A stretch of DNA of 64,000 bases, from NCBI GenBank assembly GCA_050084515.1, contig CM114272.1:17670001-17734000 (forward strand). Reading direction: 5' to 3'. Position numbers and translations under genes: made by a program. This document shows positions 50,701 through 60,740 of the stretch, piece by piece. The stretch is from Blasia pusilla (Eukaryota; Marchantiophyta; Marchantiopsida; Blasiales). How positions within the stretch are numbered: position 1 is the first letter of the stretch; each line of letters begins with the position of its first letter. Below the pieces are notes generated by a model, which saw only the letters and a list, made by a program, of their open reading frames with translations, ran no database searches and was not told where the DNA came from.

Positions 50701-51055
50701 ACCTATAATGCTGCCCTGGTGGGACCTCAACCACTCCCATGCCTCAGGAGGGGGCGATGATGCGGGAAGCACCGGAGAGCATCCATGGTCGATAGGAGGG
50801 ACCACCCATCCAAATCTATCAAAGTCAGGATGTTTAGCCGCTAAGTGGTTCGAATTCCTAAACAGTGAAGAATTCGGGACAACATGGGCATTTAGTATCC
50901 CGACTAGGCGACCCACGGGTCCCCACACGGGAGCCGATCTTGGTCGAGGCATGGATGCAACTCACCAAGAAGAGGACATGGCCCCCTCCAATAAAATCGT
51001 CGACAATCCCCGTCAATATGATCCTGTCATCCCCATTCGAACAGCGGTCTGGCAA
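47770..51055 (-). pseudogene. LINE-like non-LTR reverse transcriptase element, decayed
   Basis: In minus order: an N-terminal Arg/Pro-rich segment (50952-50464; LSWYLLLLLPRWCL); GGGIRPIAIGEVLLRLVSRT (about 49920-49975); VVLQVDVENAFNS with the first catalytic Asp (about 49740-49790); GTRQGDPPGGALF (about 49550-49590). The active-site box at 49468-49479 reads WRDDTHIVGP where the lineage normally has an aliphatic or aromatic residue plus ADD. Several stops and frame changes follow (49341-48500). The C-terminal region, GERIATHDA, corresponds to a putative nuclease-like tail better preserved in the neighbouring copy. The 3' end is inferred at about 47770 by comparison with that copy. The element is inactive. 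The lineage resemblance to seed-free plant and algal sequences is from memory. Confidence 0.75.
48176..48203. repeat. (GCC)n microsatellite
   Basis: CCGCCGCC-type run inside the LINE 3' region; shorter in the neighbouring copy at 52033-52050. Confidence 0.85.
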
Positions 51056-51634
51056 ACCACTCTCTTCCCATCCACGGTAATGCTCCCTCTAACATAAACT
51101 CTCACCTACCGACATCACCTAGGACTTCTAGTCCCAACCCCTCCCAAAAATAAACTCATGAATACATTAGAGTTGCTAAGAGTGTGAAAAGATCATGGGC
51201 CCTTCGAGATAAAATAGATGAGAAGAAAAGTGTATGTACGGGAAGGGTAACAAATACAAACGAGAATCGAACCAAAATGAGAAGCACATACGACAAATAC
51301 GACAAACAAGAAAGGACTTGGGAAAGGAGGGGAAGGGTGGGTGAATAGAGGACGTTACCTTGGGAAATTTCTCCAAATGACAATAAGCTAAGCTCTAATA
51401 TTCACATTTGGAACCCTAATATGAACCGAATTCTAAAAAGATGAATAAAAATAAAAATACTTCACGCCATGTAGCAAGGTCCGGATCAAAACGAAGCTCT
51501 CGTCACGCTCTCCGTTTCGACATGTAGCACGTCTCTTTTCGTCCCCTACGCCCTCTGTCCTTCCTCCCTCCGTCCTTCCTCCCGCCGTTCCCGCCCAAAA
51601 TCAAAGAAGAAAGATTCCCAAGAACCGCCAAAAC
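51056..51634. other. Spacer between the two LINE copies
   Basis: Probably 5' part of the first element, then AT-rich and CG-containing sequence (51480-51610). No independent gene seen. Confidence 0.35.
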
Positions 51635-52320
51635 AAAAGAGGGGGACTCAAAGAGTCAAAACACAAGGCCCAACAGACGGAAAAAAAGAAGAAGGGGCAT
51701 TCCCCCTAACGACGAAACTCACCAACAGCAGAGACAATATCAGCAACAACAAGAGAGCTATGACTACTACTAAGTGGGCCTCTAGCGCCGGCGTCTCCCC
51801 AGCCTGAGCCCGCCGCAAAAATCCCATTAGCCTGGGCACGCTGCAACGCTATGGAGACCAGCGCCTACAATCAGAATCGCAGAGCTTAGGACAACCCATT
51901 TCTCGAGTGGAGATGATGGGCGCGATCCGTAAGTGAACAGTCGAACCTCTCCCCATAGCCCCATACATCTCTATGGCCGGGGGATGAAGATGTGTCCCTC
52001 GTGTAGTCGATTTGTAGATATGTGTCTTCTTCGCCGCCGCCGCCGCTCACCGTCCTTGCATAGCATTCCCTTGGGCCACCACTTGGGCTCGACCGCCTCC
52101 CGCGTAGGATCTGTGACTACCACGTCCGCCACAACCACCTCAGCCTCACGTGTCATGTAGAGATCGACACGAATGAGGGAATCCCGCATGGAGTAGTGCC
52201 TCTCTCTCTGCACATGGAAGCCACTCTCCCGAGCAATACTGAACATGATATCCCGCACTGCATCGTGAGTGGCTATCCTCTCACCCCCAACTGGACAGCG
52301 TGCCAAATGCACACCAAGTG
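51635..52320 (-). pseudogene. 5'-truncated second copy of the LINE 3' part
   Basis: About 690 bp matches 47770-48470 in the same orientation, ending abruptly at 52320 where the fuller copy continues into reverse transcriptase. This is the form left by 5' truncation on LINE insertion. The copy keeps an open frame 52312-51971 with GGERIATHDAVRDI, RVDLYMTREAEVVVADVV and DPTREA, a pattern compatible with a PD-(D/E)xK nuclease-like tail (inference). Because it parallels the first copy, the two can be mistaken for LTRs. Confidence 0.75.
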
Positions 52321-52449
52321 GCTATGACGGGAGGTGCCATTTCCCGTTACATGCGACGGGAAAATATATGAAAACTAGGGCCACACATTTCCGGGGAACA
52401 AATACGGGGCGGGAGGAAATTGTCTACACGAGTGTATTTTATTAAATAA

Positions 52450-52465
52450 TTAGTGCGATGCACGG
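52450..52465 (-). terminator. Candidate Helitron 3'-terminal hairpin
   Basis: CCGTGCATCGCAC, with stem GTGC/GCAC, then CTAA on the minus strand. Related GTGCATCGCAC motifs mark the 3' ends of many plant Helitrons. Confidence 0.4.
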
Positions 52466-52609
52466 ATATGACATATAATAAGAAAAAATTATTTTACTAA
52501 AAGATTTTTTTATACATTTCGTGTGAAGTGTCTTTTTTTTTGAAACTGCATCATTTCCTATTGTTATATTTCTTCTTATTTTTTTCTACTGTGACAATTC
52601 AACATATAA

Positions 52610-54229
52610 TTAACCATGAAAAAATTTTGATGTAGATAAGTAAATTTCTATCTTTTTCAAAGTTTGACCTTGAGATTTATTGATAGTCGTGACAAATGCA
52701 TGACGAATAAGAAATTGAAATCTACGTAAACCAAAAGGTAAATCCGAATCTGATGCAATCAATGGCATTTGTGGAATAAAGACTCGATCTCCAGTGTTCT
52801 TCCCTGTGATAATTTCAACATCAATCACATGTTGCATGAATCCACGAATCACCAATCGAGTTCCATTCGCTTGTCCCTTTGAACCCTTCAAGTTTCGTAA
52901 AAGCATGATAGGCGCACCAATTTTCAAGCTTAAATGATGCGGTGGTAAACCTGACGGTAAGCACGTATTTAGGAATTCTGTCGGATAGATATAACTCATT
53001 CCCTCATCTGGAAGGGAATCAACACTAAGGTAAGTATGTTCTTGCATAAAATAAACATATCTTAGAAGATAAATTTAGTTTTGATGCATAATATAATTAA
53101 AGTATTTGTTAAGAAAATGACATGAAAATTATTTGACAACCAATATTACCTCTCCATAGAATCGAGACATGACTTTTGCATTGATATCATCAACATCTCG
53201 ATTTTTTGTGTAAGAATTGTTGTATCTCTTAAAAATATGATGTCACGAAACTTTTCATAATCATTTACATAGATGATGTCAATGAGATCACTTATATTCT
53301 TACTCTTGGTCACCATATCACTTGCCAATCATATAAAATCCTCTCCCAAGTGATATTCAGAAGGCACACCTCCCTCTCCAACCTCCAGTAACCAATTTGC
53401 AAAAGCTTGTTGTTGTACACGCATGTTCACCTCCAAGTTTTGAACTCTCATATTCGTTGTAAGATTCATTACCCTCACATGAGACCATAAATATGACATC
53501 TTTAATGTAGCTTGAATAATTTTTGGACGGTCTCCATGACAAACAACAGGTAACACTTGGCGAAAATCCCCACCAAAGATTACTAATTTGCCACCAAACG
53601 GAACACTCGTCAAGTCTTCCGATACCACTCCCATGATATCTTGAAAGGATCGATTTACAACCTCAAATGCATGGCGATGAGTCATCAGTGCCTCATCTTG
53701 TATGATAAGCCAGGTCCTTTGAATCAAGCGCGCAGCTTTGCTATTAACAGGTAAACTACAAAAAATATACCAAAAGATATTAGTATGTTGGGCAAGTGTT
53801 ATCTTTCCAATATTAAAAGAGTTACAAAGTCATGAAATGGTTTAATACTTACTTGCAAGTGGAGTTTTCATCTATATCAATTGGAATCTTGAAGCGTGAG
53901 TGCGCAATGCGTCCTCCATTTAACAACAAAGCAGCTATTCTTGAAGAAGCGACAGCTAAAGCTATGCCTCCAGCACCTCGTACACTTGCAAGAAGAAGAT
54001 TGTGTAAAAAGGTTTTTCCTGTTCCACCAGGCCCGTCAAAGAAGAACAATTTTGAACCAGAAGAAATATCACCAGCAATAATGCTATCAAGTTTATTTTG
54101 TATAGCACCCCAAATCAACCTTTGTCCATCATTCAAATTTTCCTCTCCTAACCTAGCTTGCTCATATAAGTCATCTCGATCATACATGAGCTCTTCTGCT
54201 TCCAAATACGAATATGAAGATGAAGCTTG
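52610..54229 (-). pseudogene. Helitron PIF1-type helicase, C-terminal section
   Basis: 54229-53849 holds NDGQRLIWGAI and Walker A GPGGTGKT (54011-54037). 53727-53329 has Walker B-like LIIQDEALM, where helicases of this family usually have DEAPM, then GGDFRQVLPVV and LTTNMR. 53328-53146 is a degenerate connector. 53047-52610 has GAPIMLLRNL and the late motif TTINKSQGQT. The sections lie in different frames separated by AT-rich gaps that may be introns (about 53730-53848). The protein would unwind DNA during rolling-circle transposition. The break at 54229 is the copia insertion site. Confidence 0.8.
54225..54229. repeat. Target-site duplication GCTTG, left copy
   Basis: GCTTG directly precedes the left LTR and is repeated at 56993-56997 directly after the right LTR. 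A 5-bp duplication is standard for copia elements. Confidence 0.75.
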
Positions 54230-54317
54230 TATTGAAGATTGAGTTACAATCAAGCTCATGAGACACTTGAACTGCTACATTTGGTACTCACATGAAGTAG
54301 GGAAGCTTAATCTTGGT
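54230..54317 (+). repeat. 5' LTR of the nested copia element, truncated
   Basis: 88 bp starting TATTGAAGATTGAGTTACA match 56703-56790 nearly perfectly and then stop. The remaining roughly 200 bp of LTR and the primer-binding site are missing, so an internal deletion joined the LTR start to the leader. Confidence 0.8.
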
Positions 54318-56253
54318 CTATGCTTCAATTGGAGCAATAGAAAGCTTGAAATTATGTTTTTGTGAGTGAAATCGTTTATCATGGAGTATTCCTTAACAGC
54401 AATTACATGCGAGAAACTAGACAAACAGAATTACAATGTCTGGAAGTTTCGCATGAAACAATTTCTCATGGGTCAAGAACTATGGGAGCTTGTCATAGGT
54501 GATGAGTCCAAGCCAGAAGGTGACTCAATAGACTTGAATGTTCGCGCTTGGAACAAACGCGCAAGGCAAGTAATCCACTACATTTCAATAACGATCAGTT
54601 CGCTAATGATAGGTCACATCCAATATGTTGATATCCCGAAGGAGGTCAGGGATGCATTGGAAAAGTTATTCCAGACATCTACAAAGGCCAGAAAGCTTCA
54701 ATTGAAACAACAATTGAACGAAGTGAGGAAAGGATGGTAGAGCATCAATGATTATATTTTGAGTATCAGACATATTGTTGATCAGTTGAATAGCATTGGA
54801 GTGACAGTAGAAGATGATGATCTGATTTTATTCACTCTTGAAGGCCTTCCAAAGGATTACAAGTCCTTTGAGACCTCTATCTCTGTGAGAGAGAAGAATC
54901 CAACCTTTCAAGAGTTAGTTCCTCTGTTGATTAGTGAAGAGATGCGCCTAGTAGGCAGCGGTAGCTCGTCTAGTCTGCAAGAGAGTGCGTTATTCGCAGG
55001 TTATGGATCAAAGAGAGGTACGGGTTGTGGCATAAACTTCCGTGGTCATGGTGGATATCAAGCATATGGAGGAAGAGGCACTCAATATAACGTCACTCAA
55101 TCATCTACGAACCAGTACGAGACACAATTACAAGGTGGTGATGGTGGAAACCGTTGGGGTCGAGGGTTCCTGGATCTTGTAATTACTGTGGGATAAATGG
55201 TCACTATGCAAAGTTTTGCTTCAAGAAGAAGGCAGATATGAGAATAGGAGCCTTACAATAACAAAACTATGTGGAGCAACAACACCAAGAGCAGTACCAA
55301 GAACAACAACATTCACAAACGGAGTATCTCTTGGTCATAAATCATTGTATGGGATCAATGGTCAAGAAAGACTCGACAACATATTGATATATTGACTCTG
55401 GTGCATCAAATCACATGACCTCACAAGCTAAATGGTTCAGTAGTTTGGAGTTGGTGAAAGATCTTGCAATTGTGCTCACAGAAAATGACACTCAACATCA
55501 TATCACGCATACAGGTAAAGTTCCAATAGTATCAGATGGTCTTTGTGCTCTTGGAAATGTTTTCTATGTTCCTACCATTGCAAGAAATCTGATCTCTGTA
55601 GGACAAATAGTACAATAGGATTATCAAGTGAAGTTTAACGCAGATGGTTATTCAATTGAAACAATGGATGACCAGACTACGATAACCAAAGGAACTAGAT
55701 CTGGCAGAATGTTCAAATTAGATGTTTCTATGCTAGAGATTCAAAGAGAAATGTATGGTCAAACGGGCCAACAAGTCACACATGTAAATATGTGGCATAA
55801 AGTAATTGGAAATATGAATCTTCAAAGATTAAAGAGTCTTTCATCATCTAATATAGTAATAGGACTCCCTAAATTAGCGAGTCCTGCTATGTTAGAGGTA
55901 TGTCCTGCTTGCCAATTTGGAAAGTAAGCTAGATTTCTTTTTCCAAAGTAAGATAGAAGAGCATCCAAGATATTGGAGCTGATCCACAGTGATGTGTGGA
56001 CAGCATCACAACATAGCCTTAGTGGTTTCCAGTTCTTTACAGGCGCATGGTTGGAAGTTTGATCTATCTAACTATAACCAGATCAAATTTGAGCTATGGT
56101 GTTGGCCTAGTGAGCCAGTTTATGCAAGCACCTCAAAAACCTCACCTTGATGTTGTGAGGAGGATTATGCGGTATGTGAAATTCTCTATACAATTTGAAC
56201 CTTCTCCGAGTTTTCAATTATAGGGATTCACAGATGCTGATTGGATAGGAAGC

Positions 56254-56715
56254 ATGTCTGATCGACACTCCACATCTGGTTATTCATTTACTTTGGGAAG
56301 CGCAGCTATAATTTGGGCTTCAAAGAAGCAACCTAAATTTGCTTTATCTTCAATAGAGGCTGAGTACATAGGAGCAACCAATGCAGCATGTGAGGCGGTG
56401 TGGCTTCATCGATTATTTGTTGAGATTGGTGTTAGTAACTTAGGATCTAGTATAATATATGCAAACAATATTAGTAGCATCAAGCTTGCTAATAACCCTG
56501 TGTTTCATGCTCGTACAAAACATGTTGAGGTGCACTATCATTTTATCAGAGAGAAAGTGCTTGCAGGAGAAATTGATCTTGTGTATATAGGTATAGTTCA
56601 ACAAATTGCCAACATCTTTACAAAGGCATTGTCTAGAGATAAGTTTGAGATGTTCAGAAAAGATTTAGGCGTTAGAGATATGGATATGAGCTTGAGGGGG
56701 AGTATTGAAGATTGA
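56254..56715 (+). pseudogene. Copia RNase H domain (3' end of pol)
   Basis: 153 codons open. They carry the DRHSTSGYSF and SSIEAEYIGATNA motifs of copia RNase H, the N-N-x-S and HARTKHVEVHYHFIREKV stretch, and the usual end IFTKALSRDKFE. The upstream catalytic Asp region (FTDADW) lies just before, at about 56226. It runs directly into the right LTR. Confidence 0.85.
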
Positions 56716-56992
56716 GTTACAGTCAAGCTTATGAGACACTTGAACTGCTACATTTGGTACTCACATGAAGTAGGGAAGCTTAATCTTGGTTAGTGACTTA
56801 AGCACGATTATCTTAACTAGGGTTAGTTAATCACAGTCAGTCTAACTCGAGATTATGGTTAAGGGTAGGGTTAGGGTTGCTTGTACATACCCTATATAAT
56901 TGAGAAGAGGACCAGCCTCCACTCATTCTCTCATTGCAAATTTCCTTCTACATGGTGGTGTGTGTGTGAGAGAGCCGTTTTCCACTAGTTAT
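56703..56992 (+). repeat. 3' LTR of the nested copia element
   Basis: 290 bp from TATTGAAG to CTAGTTAT, preceded by AGCTTGAGGGGGAG (polypurine tract). It contains CCCTATATAATTGAG, a likely LTR TATA box, near 56890 and a TGTGTGTGTGAG run. The ends are not the usual TG..CA. Confidence 0.75.
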
Positions 56993-56997
56993 GCTTG
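56993..56997. repeat. Target-site duplication GCTTG, right copy
   Basis: Matches 54225-54229. Removing the insertion rejoins the Helitron helicase sequence without loss. Confidence 0.75.
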
Positions 56998-57960
56998 TTT
57001 AGCAATTTTCCATAGCTTGGAAATCTACTTGAGGCATATCAAGGAAATCGGATAATTCTTTTTCTTGATCTTGAAAATGGTAGTGGATATCCAATAATGC
57101 TCTGTTAATAATTAAAGCGTCCGGAGCAAGATTAGGAATCCCTATTTTCTGCATATAGAAAACGATACGGGAGTAAATCCAAAAGAAAAAGCCAAAATTA
57201 AGAATTATTATCATAGAAATAGGAATAGGAATTACCTCGCGTCGTTCATGTAAGATATCCTCTATAAGTGGGATCAAAAATTGACTCCATAGTTGAGCAG
57301 GTCGAGTTGGGGTGTTGTAAGCGAGAATAATTGCAAAGAGTTGGCGAAGCGTACGACCGGTGCAGATTTCTGATGCTTCTTGAAAGCATGACAATACTTC
57401 CCTATCATCTTTAAGAAGCCTCATTTGAATAGCAGTCTCCTTAAATGTTGGATATAGCACTCCTTGCACATTTCTCAAGTATTCATACGTAGTTACGCCT
57501 CAAACATGATGAAGCAGCAATCGCAACCAATATCGTTCTCCTTCACCTATCAAAACTTAAATGTAATTGCTTAATATACCAAACATGAAAATGATCAAAA
57601 GGACGCTTGAAAATTTATGTAAATTTTAAGTACATTATGGAAATTGCAAACATATTTACCTGGGTGAGTAAGATATAAGCGACCAATGGGATCACCACAA
57701 CCATTTCTCCTTTGAATTCAACAAATCCATTTTATTTTGGTCCAACGATAATAGGAAGGAAAGTCGATATATAGATATTTTCGAGCCTCCAAATCTAACT
57801 GATTAGTTGCAAATCATTGTGTAAGAGTTATCTCCCTATTCCTTTGTAGTATCTCCTCAACATTGTCGTGATCGTTGAAGAAAATACTTTGTAACTCGGG
57901 TAGATGAACTACCGACCTTATAATACTTGGATTTTCCGCATGTAAGCTAAACTTGAACAA
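56998..57960 (-). pseudogene. Helitron middle region (between Rep and helicase)
   Basis: 57478-56999 has NVQGVLYPTFKETAIQMRLL, DDREVLSCFQEASEICTGR and RQLFAIIL, which are standard Helitron residues. An in-frame-looking hydrophobic insert at 57149-57235 has GAG/GTAATT and TATGCAG/A ends and is best read as an 87-nt intron. Upstream fragments to 57960 keep VVHLPELQSIFF and EARKYLYIDFPSYYRW in broken frames. A TAA (about 57000) two codons before the copia insertion shows the frame was already shifted there. Confidence 0.75.
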
Positions 57961-57989
57961 TCTCTAAGATGCTTTAAAGGAAGAAATGT

Positions 57990-59960
57990 ATCTATATATA
58001 TGATACACAAAAATGATGAAAAGAAATTAGTAAAGTGTGATATGTTCTCGAATATAGACATATTGAAGGAATGAAAAAAGAATTCACAAAAGAGCGATTA
58101 CCTTGCATCAAGATAATGTGAAGTTTCATCGATTGCCTCCCTTGTCGTTTCAGTGCTTGCCTCATTTGAAACCTTAAATAATATCGCATCGAATCCCTTA
58201 TATACATATTTGTATAAATATTTCACAACTGAAATGGTATTCATGATCTCCAAATTGATATGACAATCAAAGAGAGTACATAACAAAGGATTGTAAGGAA
58301 CGATCCAAAGATTGTCCAAACTTTGATCCCGCTTCATTACTTTTATTCCATTATCCAGCCTGTATCATAAGAATGAAGGAAAAAATTAATATAAATTCAC
58401 CTCATAAAAAATTAGAAGTAAGGGAATTTTTGAAAATCCAAAAGATGCAAAGTTAGATTATATACCTTCGATAAATCAGATATCCATCCTCACTCTCCGT
58501 AATTATGCTTGCAAAAGGCTTAGAATAACCTTTAGTACACTTCTTAATTTCCTTATCCAAGCATTTGGATTAAGTTGGAGCATTTGGATTAAGTTGTCCA
58601 CATGAGCCATGAACCATGCAATTAGCCACAGTAGAAAGAAGTATGGGATGACTGTTTGGATTAGGAATCTCAGCAGATATTATATCATCATAATCAGATG
58701 GTGAGCGTGGCTTATCCTCATGATGAAGAATAATCAAAATATGTACATGTGGTAGACATCTTTTATGGAATTCAACCACATGAATGCAACCAAAAATCCT
58801 TCCCAATATGTGATTATCGAGAATAAGCCTTAATAACTCCTTTTTTTTTCAAAACTCGCACAGTCAAATCTAGCCTATTAGTAGGTTGTTGACAAGGTAA
58901 TAGTACTGAAGTGATCTCCTCCCATTTAGGATTGCACGCCATTGTTAGAAAGTAATGTGGTTTCCCATGGTGCCTCACAATGGACATTGAATCTTAATAA
59001 AGTTGATGCATATGGCGTGGGCCTCCACTAAAAGAAGAAGGCAATACAATACGCCTCCCAAACCTTGCACCATCTCTGTCACTTTGATATAGGATATCCT
59101 TTAGACCTTGATATAATTCAGCTGCAGCTCCTTTTGATTTAATCAAACCCAAGATAGTTGTTGCATCTATACTGTAGCATCCAAATCAACCATGTACTCT
59201 TGAGTAAGACGCCCAATCGAAGCAAACGATTATCGTCATCGGCATGAACACGGTTTTTAAGTCGAAAAGAGGCAAATTATAGCACTGTAGCTGTTTTTCT
59301 CCTTCCTTCATGAAGAATCTCATCATCAATTCTTTCTTCCTCAATGCAATCATCAGATCCTTCCATGTCTCCATCCAATGTAGTAGGAATATTGGCAGTC
59401 GTGATTTCCTCGAATCTCCCAAGAGGTATTCCTGGATGCCATCCTACTTCACCATAGAGAAATAATACAACAAAATGTAATGGAACATATGCTTCATTTA
59501 GATCTGAAATACGACGAACTCCTCCACCATGTAATTCGACAATAATATCACGTGGGTTCACATGTTCACTACCATCACCATGTAAGATTGCCGCAACCTT
59601 GGATGCATTTGGCAATCTATAACGTTTGGAATCCATTCCTCGATCATGCGCCTTTAGAACGATACGAAGATTAGATCCACTTGCCTCATTTGCAATGTGT
59701 TGAAATATCCTCACATAGGGATTATGTTCATGTAACATATCTTGCAACCCTCTTAAGATCTCATGTCGAAGATCATTAGACATAACTCTTCCTCGATTTT
59801 CCAATTCATTTTCGGTATCGTAGATGTATAGTTGAGCAAATTGGGGATTACTCCCCTCATCGGGATGCAATGGGCCAATGTTGTGATAAATTCCATCTTG
59901 AATACAAAAGTGTCCGATGCCAGCAACTTGCTCCTTGACTCGAGCTCTAGTAGATGCTAA
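57990..59960 (-). pseudogene. Helitron N-terminal and Rep (HUH) region
   Basis: 59870-59277 is open (NPQFAQLYIYDTENELENRG, RGLQDMLHEHNPYVRIF, VELHGGGVRRI), the usual N-terminal Helitron domain. 58806-58570 has the HUH nuclease motif RCLPHVHILIIL (His-x-His at 58741-58752). 58337-58098 has the two-tyrosine region KYLYKYVYKG (58196-58225) after VPYNPLLCTLFDCHINLEI. These are the residues that nick and join DNA in rolling-circle transposition. Numerous stops (e.g. near 59165 and 58990) leave it dead. Confidence 0.8.
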
Positions 59961-60401
59961 CTAAAGAGCACAAGTATAAGCTCAAGTGTGTGAAAGAAAA
60001 TGAAGACTTTAAGCTCCAACACATGAAATCAACGATTTCAAGAATGGAGGACAACACCTTAAGAAAGGGCGTTGTAATTTTCCATGATTACAACACATTC
60101 CAAAAGGCGAGTTTTGATACCTTTTACTGTTTACCTTTTCACACTTTCAATGTAAGGGTCGTGCGCATACACATCGCTACACAACATACATGGTTGTCAT
60201 CGAACATACACACAAACACACACGATCCCATGCTAACTCTATTGGATTCTCAACATCCACTCCTCTGAGCACCATTGATTTGATCGGCCCCCTTGTATGA
60301 GGAGAAGCCTAGATCGATGGTTCCGACTTAGACGTCGAAGGAGTCATAGTAATATGACGTAGGTGGTTTACGGAGTAGCGTTACTAGGTTTATCTAACCC
60401 T
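59961..60401. other. Flank between the Helitron and the second copia element
   Basis: Plus-strand frame 59954-60268 is open but unrecognised. The missing Helitron 5' end and the start of the copia LTR should both lie in or near this stretch. Confidence 0.35.
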
Positions 60402-60438
60402 ATATTGCATCAGGGTGCGGGGCACCCTGATGCAATAT
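60402..60438. repeat. Perfect 17-bp inverted repeat, 3-nt loop
   Basis: ATATTGCATCAGGGTGC (60402-60418) pairs perfectly with GCACCCTGATGCAATAT (60422-60438), with GGG between. Confidence 0.95.
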
Positions 60439-60667
60439 GCAAAATTTTCTATTAATAGAAACAAAGAAAAATAGGTAAAAACCCTAGCTTTCCCGAGTAG
60501 TCAAATAGTCGGGAGCCGCAACGGTAGCGCATTCTCGTATGTCGAGTTATCTCCCAGTTCAGGTTCCATCGAAGCTCTTCTTTGAGCGCACGGACGGACT
60601 AGGCCACTTTGTATCTCTAAGTTTTTGTAAAGATTTCAGTGATTTAGTCACTTTCTGTTTTCTTACA
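60439..60667 (+). repeat. 5' LTR of the second copia element (left boundary uncertain)
   Basis: The right boundary is set by TTACA at 60663-60667 directly before the primer-binding site. The start could not be fixed because the matching 3' LTR is outside the window; it lies somewhere at or left of the hairpin. Confidence 0.5.
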
Positions 60668-60679
60668 TGGTATCAGAGC
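60668..60679 (+). promoter_or_regulatory. Primer-binding site (initiator tRNA-Met)
   Basis: TGGTATCAGAGC is the classic plant copia primer-binding site, complementary to the 3' end of initiator tRNA-Met. Confidence 0.9.
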
Positions 60680-60740
60680 AGTAGGTTTTTCCAGTATTTT
60701 GTATCTGGCGATCTAGTGTGTTTGCATAAAATCTTGAGAG

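Larger units (their letters stand above)
54230..56992 (+). mobile_element. Internally deleted Ty1/copia retrotransposon nested in the Helitron
   Basis: GAG 54381-54740 (TCEKLDKQNYNVWKFRMKQF), then a TAG, continues in frame at 54759-55196. A CNYCGINGHYAKFC zinc knuckle is kept but one frame off (about 55175-55225). Protease: YIDSGASNHMT (about 55391). GAG-pre-integrase ends at CPACQFGK (55927). The integrase start (LELIHSDVW) is present; then catalytic integrase and almost the whole reverse transcriptase are missing. RNase H resumes at 56254 (SGYSFTLGSAAIIWASKKQP, AEYIGATNAACEAVWL) and ends at 56715 next to the polypurine-like GAGGGGGAG. It cannot move by itself. Confidence 0.85.
52450..59960 (-). 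mobile_element. Decayed Helitron carrying Rep and PIF1-type helicase, split by a copia element
   Basis: Minus-strand coding shows Helitron N-terminal, Rep and helicase parts in canonical order, interrupted only by the copia element at 54230-56992. Downstream of the helicase the minus strand has the short palindrome CCGTGCATCGCAC followed by CTAA (52450-52465). This is reminiscent of the hairpin plus CTRR of plant Helitron 3' ends, though the CTAA touches the stem instead of lying about 10 nt beyond. The 5' end (TC) was not located. Confidence 0.7.

Noticed and set aside
47770-52320. LTR retrotransposon bounded by 690-bp direct repeats
   Set aside because: The enclosed enzyme is a non-LTR-type reverse transcriptase, the left repeat is continuous with its coding region, and there is no primer-binding site or polypurine tract.
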